From NCBI GenBank assembly GCA_963781555.1, contig CAWAGB010000008.1, positions 248,001-312,000 on the forward strand: DNA of 64,000 nt. The letters are read 5' to 3'. Origin of the DNA: JAICQM01 sp963781555 (GTDB lineage Bacteria; Chloroflexota; Limnocylindria; QHBO01). The notes beneath the pieces are model-generated. The model did not search any database. It was given only the letters and a program-made list of their open reading frames with translations, and was not told the DNA's origin. Shown one piece after another: positions 1 through 8,001 of the stretch. The number at the start of each line of letters is the position of its first letter. Position 1 is the stretch's first letter. The position numbers and the translations under genes are program-made.

Positions 1-2
1 CC

Positions 3-572
3 GTGGCCCAGGTGGCCCCCGCAATCCGCCGCGCCGCGTTTTCCGGGCCAATCGCGTCGTTCGTCGAAGCGGCCGACTCGACCGATGCGGACGCGCTCCG
101 GCATCTCGTCGCCGCCGTCGTCGCCGAGCGCGCGGCGGGATCCACGCGTGCCGGCGCCAAGATCCGCACCGGCGGCCTCGAGGCCTCGATGGTCCCCGAC
201 CCCGCGGCGGTGGCCGCATTCCTCGCGGCGTGCGCGGCGGACGAGGTGCCGTTCAAGGCCACCGCCGGGTTGCACCACCCGGTGCGCGGGGTGGACTCGA
301 CCAGCGGGCTGCAGATGCACGGCTTCGTCAACCTCCTCGCCGCGACCGCCCTGCTGCGCGCCGGTACGACGGACGCCGTATCGGCCGCGGCCGTGGTCGC
401 GGAGGAGGATCCGTCGGGCTTCGTCGTGACCGCCGACGCCTTCGGCTGGCGTGACACGACGGTCGAGGCGCCCGCCGTCGCATCGGTCCGCGCGGAGGCG
501 TTCACCTCGTACGGCAGCTGCTCCTTCGACGAGCCGACGGACGACCTGGCCGCCCTCGGCTGGTTGCCATGA
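3..572 (+). CDS. Conserved protein of fumarylacetoacetase operons (5' end may lie outside window)
   Basis: A 189-aa reading frame opens at the first possible GTG at the window edge, so the true N-terminus may lie upstream. The C-terminal half holds FKATAGLHHPVR, a GFVNLLAA stretch and FTSYGSCSFDEP near the end. I recall this combination from proteins of unknown function encoded next to fumarylacetoacetase in high-GC Gram-positives; that is memory of the family, not a search result. The stop overlaps the fahA start by four bases (ATGA), so the two are translationally coupled. A role linked to homogentisate breakdown is inferred from position only. No signal peptide or membrane segment is visible. 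Confidence 0.7.
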   Translation: MAQVAPAIRRAAFSGPIASFVEAADSTDADALRHLVAAVVAERAAGSTRAGAKIRTGGLEASMVPDPAAVAAFLAACAADEVPFKATAGLHHPVRGVDSTSGLQMHGFVNLLAATALLRAGTTDAVSAAAVVAEEDPSGFVVTADAFGWRDTTVEAPAVASVRAEAFTSYGSCSFDEPTDDLAALGWLP

Positions 573-1822
573 GCACGCCGCGCTCGTGGGTCCCGGTGCC
601 GGATGGATCCGACTTTCCGCTCGCCAACCTGCCGTACGGGATCTTTTCGCGTCGGGGTGAGGCGCCGCGGGTGGGTGTCGCGATCGGCGCACAGGTGCTC
701 GACCTGGCGGCACTGGCGCGCCACGGGCTCCTCGAGGGCACCCTGTCGGATCCGATCGCCGTGTTGAGCGCCCCGCGCCTCAACGAGCTCCTTGCGGGGG
801 ACCGTGCGTCGTGGCAGCGGCTGCGCGCCCGGCTCACCGACATGCTCAGCGAGGGGGCGGACGCAGGTGCCGTGTCACCGCACCTCGTACCCCAGGCGGA
901 GGTGACGCTGCACCTGCCGGTGCACGCCGGCGATTACGTCGACTTCTACAGCTCCATCGAGCATGCCTCGACCGTCGGTCGCATCTTCCGCCCGGATGGC
1001 GATCCACTGCTACCCAACTGGCGCTGGGTCCCCATCGCCTACCACGGCCGCGCCGGCACGCTGGTCGTGTCGGGCACGCCGATCCGGCGACCGATGGGGC
1101 AGCTCCGGCCCCCGAAGGGCGAGGCACCGACCTTCGGGCCGTCACGCAAGCTGGATATCGAGCTCGAGCTGGGATTCGTGCTGGGCGGCGCGACCCGATT
1201 GGGAGTGCCGGTGCCGATCGCCCGCGCGGAGGAGCATCTCTTCGGCGTGGTCCTGGTAAACGACTGGAGCGCCCGCGACATCCAGTCCTGGGAGTACCAG
1301 CCACTCGGGCCGTTCCTGGGAAAGAGCTTTGCCACCAGCGTCGGGCCGTGGGTCGTCACCTGGGAGGCACTGGCGCCGTATCGGGTGGCTGCCCGTGCGC
1401 AGGAGCCGCCTCCGCTGCCGTACCTCGCCGCGCCTGGCGCATCGGCGCTCGATATCGAGCTGCGCATTGACCTGGCCGCGGATGACGCGGCGCCCGAGCA
1501 GATCAGCGAGGTCAACGCCCGCGGCCTCTACTGGAGCGCGCCGCAGCAGCTGGCCCATCTCACCTCGAACGGGGCGACGATCCGGCCCGGCGACCTGTTC
1601 GCATCGGGAACGATCTCGGGAGATGGACCGGCACGGGCGGGTTCTCTGCTGGAGCGGACGTGGGACGGGCGCGACCCCATGCGCCTCGCGTCGGGCGCCG
1701 AGCGCACGTTCCTTGAGGACGGCGACACCATCACCCTGCGGGGCTGGGCCGGAGGCGATGCCCCGGATCGGCCGCGGATTGGCCTCGGAAACTGCGCGGG
1801 GACGATCCTGCCCGCGATCTGA
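569..1822 (+). CDS. fahA: Fumarylacetoacetase
   Basis: This 417-aa enzyme hydrolyses fumarylacetoacetate to fumarate and acetoacetate, the last step of tyrosine/homogentisate catabolism (EC 3.7.1.2). The length matches the family. An N-terminal SH3-like part (about 1-115) is followed by the FAH fold. DYVDFYSS at about 122-129 supplies the metal-ligand Asp and Tyr, with the catalytic-type His in EHA just after. ELELGF near 198 carries the two metal-binding Glu, and NDWSARDIQ near 231 the Asp-Trp pair, followed by GPFLGKSFATS. It overlaps the upstream gene by ATGA. The other pathway genes, hppD (17042) and hmgA (33732), lie elsewhere in the window. Confidence 0.95.
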   Translation: MSTPRSWVPVPDGSDFPLANLPYGIFSRRGEAPRVGVAIGAQVLDLAALARHGLLEGTLSDPIAVLSAPRLNELLAGDRASWQRLRARLTDMLSEGADAGAVSPHLVPQAEVTLHLPVHAGDYVDFYSSIEHASTVGRIFRPDGDPLLPNWRWVPIAYHGRAGTLVVSGTPIRRPMGQLRPPKGEAPTFGPSRKLDIELELGFVLGGATRLGVPVPIARAEEHLFGVVLVNDWSARDIQSWEYQPLGPFLGKSFATSVGPWVVTWEALAPYRVAARAQEPPPLPYLAAPGASALDIELRIDLAADDAAPEQISEVNARGLYWSAPQQLAHLTSNGATIRPGDLFASGTISGDGPARAGSLLERTWDGRDPMRLASGAERTFLEDGDTITLRGWAGGDAPDRPRIGLGNCAGTILPAI

Positions 1823-1831
1823 CGCCGGAGC

Positions 1832-2413
1832 TCAGGCCAGGGTGACGAGCGGAACGAGCGATGTCACATGCCGGGTGTTGACGATCACGACGCTCACCAC
1901 GTGCTCGAATGGCGGGTCGCCGGCATGGAGCAGGTACGCGTCAGTCAGCGGCAGGAACGCCTGGCCCCGGGTCAGCAGGTGAACGCCGGGCTCGACGCCG
2001 GGGTGAAGATGCAGGTTGCCGGTCACGCTGAACGGTCCAACGGTCATGGCCACGCGGCGCAGGCGGCGGTGGAGGCGGAGCTGGCGCGACGCGCGCCATT
2101 CGGGCGGCATGGCGAGCAGCACTTCGGCGCTTGGCATCGAATCCCATTCACCGTGCTCCGCATCCGGGTCCGGCGTTACGCGGGCCTGGTGGCCGGTTTC
2201 CTCCATCGGGGACGGCGCGGGACGCCACAGGCGGAGTTCGTCCTGCTCGTTGAGGAGGTCCGTGACGCGACGACCGCCAGCGGCCACCCAGCCCACGATA
2301 CGGGCCGTGGCGGTGTACAGCTCGATCGGCGCGAGGTCGGGAGCCATCGAGACGGCGGCGCTGCCCGAGCTCGTCGCCACCTGCGCTCCCCGGCGCCAAT
2401 TCCAGAACGTCAA
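1832..2413 (-). CDS. Conserved hypothetical protein
   Basis: A 193-aa soluble protein of unknown function, transcribed convergently to fahA with a 9-nt gap between the stops. I place the start at TTG 2413 because GAGGAGG lies five bases upstream (2419-2425). The frame stays open to 2494, and an in-frame ATG at 2347 gives a 171-aa alternative that begins right at the more conserved-looking part. That core contains ELYTATARIVGWV, GRRVTDLLN and ELRLW, then a C-terminal half rich in short beta-like strands ending in VIVNTRHV. No signal peptide, membrane segment or known catalytic motif is visible. Confidence 0.65.
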   Translation of the reverse strand: MTFWNWRRGAQVATSSGSAAVSMAPDLAPIELYTATARIVGWVAAGGRRVTDLLNEQDELRLWRPAPSPMEETGHQARVTPDPDAEHGEWDSMPSAEVLLAMPPEWRASRQLRLHRRLRRVAMTVGPFSVTGNLHLHPGVEPGVHLLTRGQAFLPLTDAYLLHAGDPPFEHVVSVVIVNTRHVTSLVPLVTLA

Positions 2414-2568
2414 CGATGCCTCCTCGGAAAGGCGGTCACGCGGCAGCCGCGCGACTCGTGCCGACACCGTATGCGCTCGCGCCGCGGCGGCCAATCTGAC
2501 GGGAGTACTACGCAGGGCCTGTTGCCGGCTCGCACCGGTACCCGTGTCGGCAGGCGTGTCGTGACGTT

Positions 2569-2574
2569 CATACT
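2569..2574 (+). promoter_or_regulatory. -10 element, leaderless promoter
   Basis: CATACT ends six bases before the ATG at 2581, with no Shine-Dalgarno between, so transcription is predicted to start at or next to the start codon. Confidence 0.5.
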
Positions 2575-2580
2575 GGTGTC

Positions 2581-3123
2581 ATGCACCGATCACTCCGCCT
2601 CGTCCTGGCCGCCCTCGCGCTCTTGGCCCTGGCCGGCGGTACCGCCCTGGCCGCACGCCAGCCGTCCGCCGACCACGATCGGGGCCCGCTCGCCGCTTCG
2701 CCGGCCGCCAGCTCCGCGGCCGACGCGGCCGATGAGGCCGAGGAGCCGATGACCGCGGACACTGCCGAGGCGCTCGTCGAGCGACTTGCCGCCGCGGGCC
2801 TCGACACGGATGCGGCCACGCTCATGGCCCTGGCTGCCGATCACGGGGTGGGTGGAGCAGTCCGACTCCTCGGTTGGGCGCAGGAGACCGGGCGCAGCGT
2901 TGATGAGATTGCCGTCATGCGCGAGGACGGGATGGGCTGGGGCAAGATCGCCAGGGAGCTCGGGGTGCATCCCGGCATCGGCCACTGGATGCGTGGCGAG
3001 CACGCGTCGGATGACGCCGACGATGCGGCCGCAACCCTTGGCGACGGCGAGCCGGTCGCCCTCCCCGACCAGGCGCGCGGACACGGCCGGGACACCGCTC
3101 CGGGGCAGGCATCCCGACCCTGA
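2581..3123 (+). CDS. Secreted hypothetical protein
   Basis: A 180-aa protein with a clear Sec signal peptide: MHRSLR, then an Ala/Leu-rich hydrophobic stretch to about residue 24, with cleavage likely after ALA. A low-complexity Ala/Ser/Asp linker (about 30-60) leads to a compact domain at about 85-140 with GGAVRLLGWAQETG, SVDEIAVMREDGMGWGKIA and ELGVHPGIG. The repeated 'gMGWGkIArelGvhPGiG' signature recurs in secreted hypothetical proteins of Chloroflexota and actinobacteria, as I recall. The function is unknown. It is monocistronic with its own leaderless promoter, and a C-terminal Asp/Ala-rich tail follows the domain. Confidence 0.75.
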   Translation: MHRSLRLVLAALALLALAGGTALAARQPSADHDRGPLAASPAASSAADAADEAEEPMTADTAEALVERLAAAGLDTDAATLMALAADHGVGGAVRLLGWAQETGRSVDEIAVMREDGMGWGKIARELGVHPGIGHWMRGEHASDDADDAAATLGDGEPVALPDQARGHGRDTAPGQASRP

Positions 3124-3138
3124 CCCATGCGGCGCGGG

Positions 3139-3144
3139 TACCCT
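3139..3144 (+). promoter_or_regulatory. -10 element, leaderless promoter of csaA
   Basis: TACCCT ends six bases before the ATG at 3151. Its position supports that ATG over the in-frame upstream ATG at 3127. Confidence 0.5.
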
Positions 3145-3150
3145 GCGCCG

Positions 3151-3495
3151 ATGATCGTCTTCGATGATTTCGCGCGCGTCGACATGCGTGTCGGGCGGAT
3201 CCTGGCCGCCGAGCCGTTTCCCGAGGCCCGCAAACCGTCGTACCGGCTGCGGATCGACTTCGGCCCGACCATTGGGGAGAAGGTGAGCTCGGCCCAGCTG
3301 ACCCGCACCTATCCGGACCCGGCGGCGCTGGTGGGGCGCCAGGTGGTGGCGGTCGTCAACTTCCCGCCGCGCCGGATCGCGGGGTTCGCGTCGGAGGTGC
3401 TGGTGCTCGGTGGCATGGGTGAGGGCGACGACACCGGCGAGGTCTGGCTCCTCGAGCCGACGCCCGGAGCACCCCTCGGCACCCGCATCGGCTGA
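3151..3495 (+). CDS. csaA: CsaA-like tRNA-binding (OB-fold) protein
   Basis: A 114-aa, single-domain OB-fold protein of the EMAP-II/Trbp111 type; CsaA members are about 110 aa. FDDFARVDMRVGRI at the N-terminus, KPSYRLRIDFGP and the SSAQLT segment are the family landmarks, and VVAVVNFPPRRIAGF matches the conserved central strand. CsaA proteins are described as export-related chaperones, and the fold binds tRNA-like elbows; the biological role here is not shown by the sequence. The start is fixed by the -10 element at 3139-3144. The next gene, 3519, has its own promoter, so this is probably a single-gene unit. Confidence 0.88.
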   Translation: MIVFDDFARVDMRVGRILAAEPFPEARKPSYRLRIDFGPTIGEKVSSAQLTRTYPDPAALVGRQVVAVVNFPPRRIAGFASEVLVLGGMGEGDDTGEVWLLEPTPGAPLGTRIG

Positions 3496-3501
3496 CGCCG
3501 G

Positions 3502-3507
3502 TAGACT
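3502..3507 (+). promoter_or_regulatory. -10 element, near-leaderless promoter
   Basis: TAGACT lies 11 bases before the ATG at 3519, the longest spacing in this series, leaving room for at most a few bases of leader. Confidence 0.45.
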
Positions 3508-3518
3508 CAGCCGCACCG

Positions 3519-3965
3519 ATGACCGATTCCACCTCCGCTCCGCCCATGGTCGGGCCGCCGCTCGACGGCATGCCGGATGCCACCGTCGCGCCGCCACAGA
3601 TCGCCCGCACCGGCGACCCATTCGCGCGGCTGCGTCTCATCTCGTTCCTCGGCCGCCTGCGGCGCAACACCACCCTGCAGCTGCGCGACGTCGTGATGGC
3701 CCTCAACGCGACCTATCTCGACTGGCAGTTCGGCGAGAAGCTCGTGCTGGCAGAGCTGGTGCAGCTGCAGGCCAACTGGGCGATCAGCTTCCACGGTGAG
3801 GACCGCATCGTGCTGGACCGCAACGAGCGCGGTCATACGCTGCTCATCGTCGACTCGACGAAGATGTCGCCCTTCCTGGTGGCCGAGGCGCGCCGTGCTG
3901 CCGAGGCATGCGACGAGGAGCTGCGGCGCTTCACCCTGGGCGACGGGGTGACGACCGACAACTAG
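3519..3965 (+). CDS. Hypothetical protein
   Basis: A 148-aa soluble protein I do not recognise. About 30 N-terminal residues are Pro/Ala-rich and likely disordered. The rest looks like a mixed alpha/beta domain containing FLGRLRRNTTLQLRDVV, a WQFGEKLVLAELVQLQANW helix and SFHGEDRIVLDRNERGHT. No catalytic motif, signal peptide or membrane segment is visible. The 3' end overlaps the convergent thyX by four bases, with the two stop codons sharing bases. It has its own promoter. Confidence 0.65.
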   Translation: MTDSTSAPPMVGPPLDGMPDATVAPPQIARTGDPFARLRLISFLGRLRRNTTLQLRDVVMALNATYLDWQFGEKLVLAELVQLQANWAISFHGEDRIVLDRNERGHTLLIVDSTKMSPFLVAEARRAAEACDEELRRFTLGDGVTTDN

Positions 3966-4900
3966 ACTCGGTCGGCGTCTCCGGCTGACTCGCTGGCGAC
4001 GCTCACCGGGCGCTGGGGCACCGTGTCTTCGTTCACGACCGGTACCGGGGTGCGACGCGGCTTGGGGCGGAACGGCGACGTGGCGGGAATGATCGGTCCG
4101 TTGGTTTCGACCAGCTCGGTGCCGCCGCGGTAGGCCTCCCACACGGCCATCACCGTGTCGCGGTGCGGCCGGATGCGGCAATGCTCGTCGCGATTGCCCA
4201 TCTCGTCGCAGTAGCCGAGCGGCACGCACTTGGGCGCCAGGAACGACCCAAAGAACGGCGAGACGCGGAAGATCTCGTGCCGGATCTGCTTGAACAGCTG
4301 GCGGATCTCCCACTGGGCCATGGTGCACAGGCGCAGCCCGCTCATGTGGATGAGCTGGCGCAGGTTCACCGTCATGATCAGGTTGGTCTGCATGGCGTTG
4401 GGGAAGATGAAGCGCGCATCCTCCGCCGGCACCTCGGCCTGCAGGAGCTGGCCGTAGAGGTCCATGTTGTCGTCGATCGCGGACTGGAAGCGCCCCGCCA
4501 GGTCGTCGGGCAGGTCGCCCTTGGTGATCGAGTCGGGGATCGTGTAGTTGCCGCGCTGCTTGAAGCTGACGTAGCGCTGCGACTGCTGGTCGAAGGCGGT
4601 GCCGGCACGGTGGCGGACCAGCTGGTGCGACAGGGTCCGGGTCACGCCGCTGATGGCGAACGTGAAGTTGACGTGCTCGATGGTCGACCCGTGACCGGAC
4701 TCCATCACCTTGCGCACCAGGTTCTGCTGCTTCTCGTCGGCCACCTGGCGGCTGACCGCCCTGTCCCAGATCTGGTCGGGCACCTGCTCCGAGTAGCAGG
4801 TGCGGCAGGCGGTGTAGATGATCGGGAGGTAGTACTCCTCGACGATCTCCTTGGTCGGGAAGATGAGGCGTGCGGAGAGTGCGTCGGAGGTCGATGGCAT
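3962..4900 (-). CDS. thyX: FAD-dependent thymidylate synthase ThyX
   Basis: A flavin-dependent enzyme (EC 2.1.1.148) methylating dUMP to dTMP with methylenetetrahydrofolate and NADPH. The 312 aa exceed the common 220-260 aa; the extra length is a Pro/Val-rich C-terminal tail from about 265. The FAD/dUMP motif reads RHRAGTAFDQQSQRY near 120, with eight rather than the usual seven residues between RHR and the Ser, and Thr in the usual first Ser place. GHGSTIEHVNFTF and QWEIRQLF are further landmarks. ATG 4900 is chosen because a TATCCT -10 element lies eight bases upstream and the longer frame has no such support. Two DnaA boxes lie farther upstream. Confidence 0.93.
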   Translation of the reverse strand: MPSTSDALSARLIFPTKEIVEEYYLPIIYTACRTCYSEQVPDQIWDRAVSRQVADEKQQNLVRKVMESGHGSTIEHVNFTFAISGVTRTLSHQLVRHRAGTAFDQQSQRYVSFKQRGNYTIPDSITKGDLPDDLAGRFQSAIDDNMDLYGQLLQAEVPAEDARFIFPNAMQTNLIMTVNLRQLIHMSGLRLCTMAQWEIRQLFKQIRHEIFRVSPFFGSFLAPKCVPLGYCDEMGNRDEHCRIRPHRDTVMAVWEAYRGGTELVETNGPIIPATSPFRPKPRRTPVPVVNEDTVPQRPVSVASESAGDADRV

Positions 4901-4908
4901 GGGCTCCG

Positions 4909-4914
4909 AGGATA
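4909..4914 (-). promoter_or_regulatory. -10 element, leaderless promoter of thyX
   Basis: On the minus strand TATCCT ends eight bases before the thyX ATG at 4900, with no Shine-Dalgarno. No good -35 hexamer is visible, which would fit activator-dependent initiation. Confidence 0.55.
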
Positions 4915-4941
4915 CACCGGCAACCCCGCCTCCGCGCGACC

Positions 4942-4970
4942 TTATCCACAACATGTTGCGGTGTGGATAA
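4942..4970. promoter_or_regulatory. Paired perfect DnaA boxes upstream of thyX
   Basis: TTATCCACA at 4942-4950 and its inverse TGTGGATAA at 4962-4970 both match the strict DnaA-box consensus, are head to head, and are separated by 11 bp. A second inverted repeat overlaps them: CCACAACAT at 4946-4954 and ATGTTGTGG at 4984-4992. The boxes sit about 28-56 bp upstream of the thyX -10 element. DnaA control of dTMP synthesis is inferred. Only two boxes and no AT-rich unwinding region are present, so this is unlikely to be oriC. Confidence 0.6.
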
Positions 4971-5019
4971 CGCGGGAGCCCCTATGTTGTGGCGTGATCC
5001 GCGTCCGTATGCCCTGGGC

Positions 5020-6732
5020 TCACGCCTGCTGGCCGCTCGCCCCGTCGTCGCCTGGCGTCGCCTCGGCCCCGTGCTGGCCGAGCCGATCCTCGAGGCGCGC
5101 CAGGCCATGCAGCCGATCGAAGGCGATGCGGTTGCCGCCACCCCGTCGCGCACTGGCGAGGGCTTCCTCCGCCGAGGCCAGGAGCCCCTCGTCGTCAAGC
5201 TCCATTCCGGCGCGCATGAGCGCCAATCCGATCGACAGGGTGACCGTCAGCGGCCCGCCCGGGGTCGCGATCGGCCTGCCCACCATCCGACGCAGCACCG
5301 CGTCGGCGAAGACGGCAGCGCCACGCTCATCGGTATGCGGAAGGATCACCGCGAACGCATCACCCCCGAGGCGGCCGAGCGCATCGGCCTCACGCATGCG
5401 GAGGCGCAGCCGCAGCGCCAGCTCGCTGAGCACCGCGTCTCCCACGGCCGATCCGTGCGCGTGGTTGATCTCCGACAGGCCGTCGACGTCGATCACCGCA
5501 AGCACGATGGGATGGCTGTAGCGGCGGGCCTGGGCCACCTCGCTCCGCAGGCGCTCCAGGAACGGACGGCGCCGCGCCGCGCGCGTCAGCGGATCGATGC
5601 GGGCTGCGCGCTCGATCTCGACGCGCTGCAGGTCGATCGTGCGCCGCGCGTCAAGGAGCTCCTCGATGGTCCCGCGCAGCTCGCGCGCCAACCGCGAGGC
5701 ATCGCTCGCCTCGCTGCGCTCGAGCGCCAAGTCGCGGGCCACCACCATTCGTCCCCCGCCGGGAACGTCGGTCACCGTGAGCTCGAGCGGCCGGCCCCGC
5801 TCGGTGACCATGCGTCGCGCGATATCGCCCGAGGGCATGGCCAGCGACGTCCATGCCACAGCACCGACGAGGGGGGCGAGCACCTCGGCCGCCGGCTGGC
5901 CGCGCGGATCCGCCCCCAGCTGGAGCAGCGTGCCGGCGGCCAGGTTCCAGTCCACGATGCGCTCGTCCGCGTCGAGCAGCAGGATCCCCTCCGCGAGGGC
6001 GCTCGAGATGGCGGGCAGTCGCTGCGCCGCGCTGCGATCCGGCCCCGCCTGCATCGCCGGCTGGTCGGCCGCCGGCTCGAAGGCGAGCAGGACCAGGGCC
6101 GCCGCCAGCGGCAGCATCGCCACCACGCCCTCCACGCTCCCAGCGCGAGCCGCCGCGAGCCCCGCGGCAGCCCCGGCGAGCATGGCGAGCGGGACCACCG
6201 CGAGGCTGGCGCGGCGCGCAGCGAGCACGGCGGCGGACGCGAGGGCGAGGGTGGCGAATGCGCCCAGGCCGACGCCACCGGCCGCGGACCACGAGGGGAA
6301 CAGGGTCGCGGCGCCGATGACCACGGCGCCGGTGAGCGCACCGCCGGCGACCACCGCAGCCGGGATCCGTGGCGCGCCGTCGAGCATCGAGGCGCCGAGC
6401 CATGCTGCCGACGCGACCGCCAGGCCCAGCAGCACGGGGAGCGGTGGCGGTGCCGATCCGGCGAGTCCGGCGACCCCGGCGGCAGCCGCCAGGGTCACCG
6501 CCCCGAGCGCCACCAGCCCGGCCCGCGGGCTACCGTCGCGCAGCGCACGCGCCAGGTGGCGCGCGCCCGCCACGGCCGAGGCGAGCGTCACCGCCGCGCA
6601 GGCCGTCGCCGTCAGCCAGCCGCTGCTGGCGACGGACACCGGCGGCGAGGCGCGCAGGATCGCCACCGCGAGCGGCGTGACCACGAAGGCCACGACCACC
6701 GCCACGGGACGCGCAGCTGATCGAAGGGGCAC
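5020..6732 (-). CDS. Membrane protein with PAS-like and degenerate GGDEF domains
   Basis: About 570 aa. The N-terminal 250 residues are a run of Ala/Leu/Val-rich transmembrane helices, beginning with PVAVVVAFVVTPLAVAIL. A PAS-like sensor follows (ILLLDADERIVDWN), then a linker helix and a C-terminal GGDEF domain with DPLTRAARRRPFLERL, DVDGLSEINHAHG and RLGGDAFAVI. The signature is GGDAF, not GG(D/E)EF, so diguanylate cyclase activity is doubtful and a c-di-GMP or GTP sensing role is possible. GTG 6732 just before the first helix is preferred, but the frame is open to 6840. It is transcribed divergently from the 6819 gene. Confidence 0.8.
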   Translation of the reverse strand: MPLRSAARPVAVVVAFVVTPLAVAILRASPPVSVASSGWLTATACAAVTLASAVAGARHLARALRDGSPRAGLVALGAVTLAAAAGVAGLAGSAPPPLPVLLGLAVASAAWLGASMLDGAPRIPAAVVAGGALTGAVVIGAATLFPSWSAAGGVGLGAFATLALASAAVLAARRASLAVVPLAMLAGAAAGLAAARAGSVEGVVAMLPLAAALVLLAFEPAADQPAMQAGPDRSAAQRLPAISSALAEGILLLDADERIVDWNLAAGTLLQLGADPRGQPAAEVLAPLVGAVAWTSLAMPSGDIARRMVTERGRPLELTVTDVPGGGRMVVARDLALERSEASDASRLARELRGTIEELLDARRTIDLQRVEIERAARIDPLTRAARRRPFLERLRSEVAQARRYSHPIVLAVIDVDGLSEINHAHGSAVGDAVLSELALRLRLRMREADALGRLGGDAFAVILPHTDERGAAVFADAVLRRMVGRPIATPGGPLTVTLSIGLALMRAGMELDDEGLLASAEEALASARRGGGNRIAFDRLHGLARLEDRLGQHGAEATPGDDGASGQQA

Positions 6733-6803
6733 GGGCGCTGCTCTTGGGCGAAGTCGGCGTCGAGTCTCCGGGTCGCCGTGGGGGCGGGCAATAGTACGCG
6801 TGG

Positions 6804-6809
6804 CATACT
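6804..6809 (+). promoter_or_regulatory. -10 element, leaderless promoter
   Basis: CATACT ends nine bases before GTG 6819. On the opposite strand TACTAT (6797-6792) could serve the divergent GGDEF-like gene. Confidence 0.45.
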
Positions 6810-6818
6810 CCGCCGACC

Positions 6819-7208
6819 GTGAGGCCGCAGCCACCACCAACCCGCAGCGTGATGTCGCGTCGCGCCTTCCTGGCCGCCACCGACGATCTCATCGCCACCG
6901 GCGCCGGCCTGGTCGAGCAGCCGGACTGGAACCTGTTCCGCATGTGGCTCCTCAACAGCGACGAGCTGCTCGAGCGCGTGTGGGGCCGCATGGACCGATA
7001 CCACCTCGCCTGGCTGAACGTCGGCCGCGGATCGGCGCCCACCGGCTCGGACCTCGACGAGGCGGGCATGCACACCTTCATGGTCGAGGTGGCGAGCGCC
7101 AAGCTGGCCGTCCTGCGTACGATGAGGACCAGCGTCGAGAAGCAGGGCTGGAGCCTGCTCTCGGACGAGGATGACGACGAGCAGCCACATCACGAGGAGC
7201 AGCGGTGA
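6819..7208 (+). CDS. Hypothetical protein in operon with LmbE-type deacetylase
   Basis: A 129-aa protein if started at GTG 6819, which the -10 element supports. An ATG at 6852 gives 118 aa and begins at the better-ordered part, SRRAFLAATDDLIATG. The predicted structure is mostly helical, with WNLFRMWLLNSDELLERVWGR in the middle and an acidic, His-rich tail (DEDDDEQPHHEE). I do not recognise a family. Its stop overlaps the start of the deacetylase (GTGA), so the two are translationally coupled and probably functionally related. Confidence 0.6.
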   Translation: MRPQPPPTRSVMSRRAFLAATDDLIATGAGLVEQPDWNLFRMWLLNSDELLERVWGRMDRYHLAWLNVGRGSAPTGSDLDEAGMHTFMVEVASAKLAVLRTMRTSVEKQGWSLLSDEDDDEQPHHEEQR

Positions 7209-7945
7209 GCGATCGCGCCTGGGGCGCTCCCTTCGAGACTGGCGGCCTCGCCGCGGTCTTCGCCCATCCGGACGACGAGACCTTCGGCTGCGCCGGCGCC
7301 CTCGCGCTGGCCGCCGACGCGGGTCGCGTCACGCGGCTCCTCATAGCGACCCGCGGCGAAGCGGGCACCGCAGATGGCACCCCGGACCCGACCATGGGCG
7401 ACCAGCGCGAGGACGAGCTGCGCTGCGCCGCCGCCAAGATCGGCCTCAACGAGGTCAGCGTGCTCGAGGGCTATGCCGATGGCGGGATGGCCGACGCGCC
7501 GTTCGACAAGCTCGTCGCTGAGATCACCGCGTGGCTGGCCGAGCGTCGCCCCAACGCGATCATCACGTTCGGGCCGCACGGCGTCACCGGGCATCCGGAC
7601 CACATCGTCGTCGGCAGCGCCACGCGCTGGGCCGTGGAGCGGCTGGCAGAGAGCGGTATGGCCCCCAGCGCGCTGTACGTGGTCTCCCCGATCTTCGGCC
7701 CTGGCCACAAGCGCTTCGACCTGTCGGCGGAGGAGCAGTCGGCCACCCACCGCATCGATGTCACATCCGTGGCCGGGCGCAAGCTCGCCGCCCTCGAGTG
7801 CCACGCCAGCCAGGCGGACGCCAAGCAGGAGCTGGCCGACCTGCGCACCCAGATCGACGCAGACGGAGCGATCTACGAGGGCTACACCCGCGTGCGCCCG
7901 CTCGTTCCGCCGCCGCATCCTGACTTCACCACCCGGCTCCTCTGA
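7205..7945 (+). CDS. PIG-L/LmbE-family N-acetylglucosaminyl deacetylase-like protein
   Basis: A 246-aa zinc-dependent deacetylase of the LmbE/MshB superfamily. The zinc motif AHPDDE lies near residue 20 (Asp doubling as general base), TRGEAGT follows near 58, and GPHGVTGHPDHI near 122 supplies the third ligand His. Family members act on GlcNAc-type substrates in mycothiol, bacillithiol or glycolipid pathways, or on small sugar conjugates. The substrate here cannot be told from sequence, and no mycothiol gene is adjacent. The start is GTG 7205, overlapping the upstream stop. Confidence 0.85.
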   Translation: MSDRAWGAPFETGGLAAVFAHPDDETFGCAGALALAADAGRVTRLLIATRGEAGTADGTPDPTMGDQREDELRCAAAKIGLNEVSVLEGYADGGMADAPFDKLVAEITAWLAERRPNAIITFGPHGVTGHPDHIVVGSATRWAVERLAESGMAPSALYVVSPIFGPGHKRFDLSAEEQSATHRIDVTSVAGRKLAALECHASQADAKQELADLRTQIDADGAIYEGYTRVRPLVPPPHPDFTTRLL

Positions 7946-7989
7946 CCGCGCAACCCGAGTGGTCCGCTGTGCTCACGAGCGCGGTGGCC

Positions 7990-7995
7990 TACACT
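7990..7995 (+). promoter_or_regulatory. -10 element, leaderless promoter
   Basis: TACACT ends six bases before the ATG at 8002, and no Shine-Dalgarno is present. Confidence 0.55.
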
Positions 7996-8001
7996 TGCGA
8001 C

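Noticed and set aside
4942..4970. Chromosomal replication origin
   Set aside because: Only two DnaA boxes, no AT-rich unwinding region and no dnaA/dnaN/gyrB neighbours; a regulatory role fits better.
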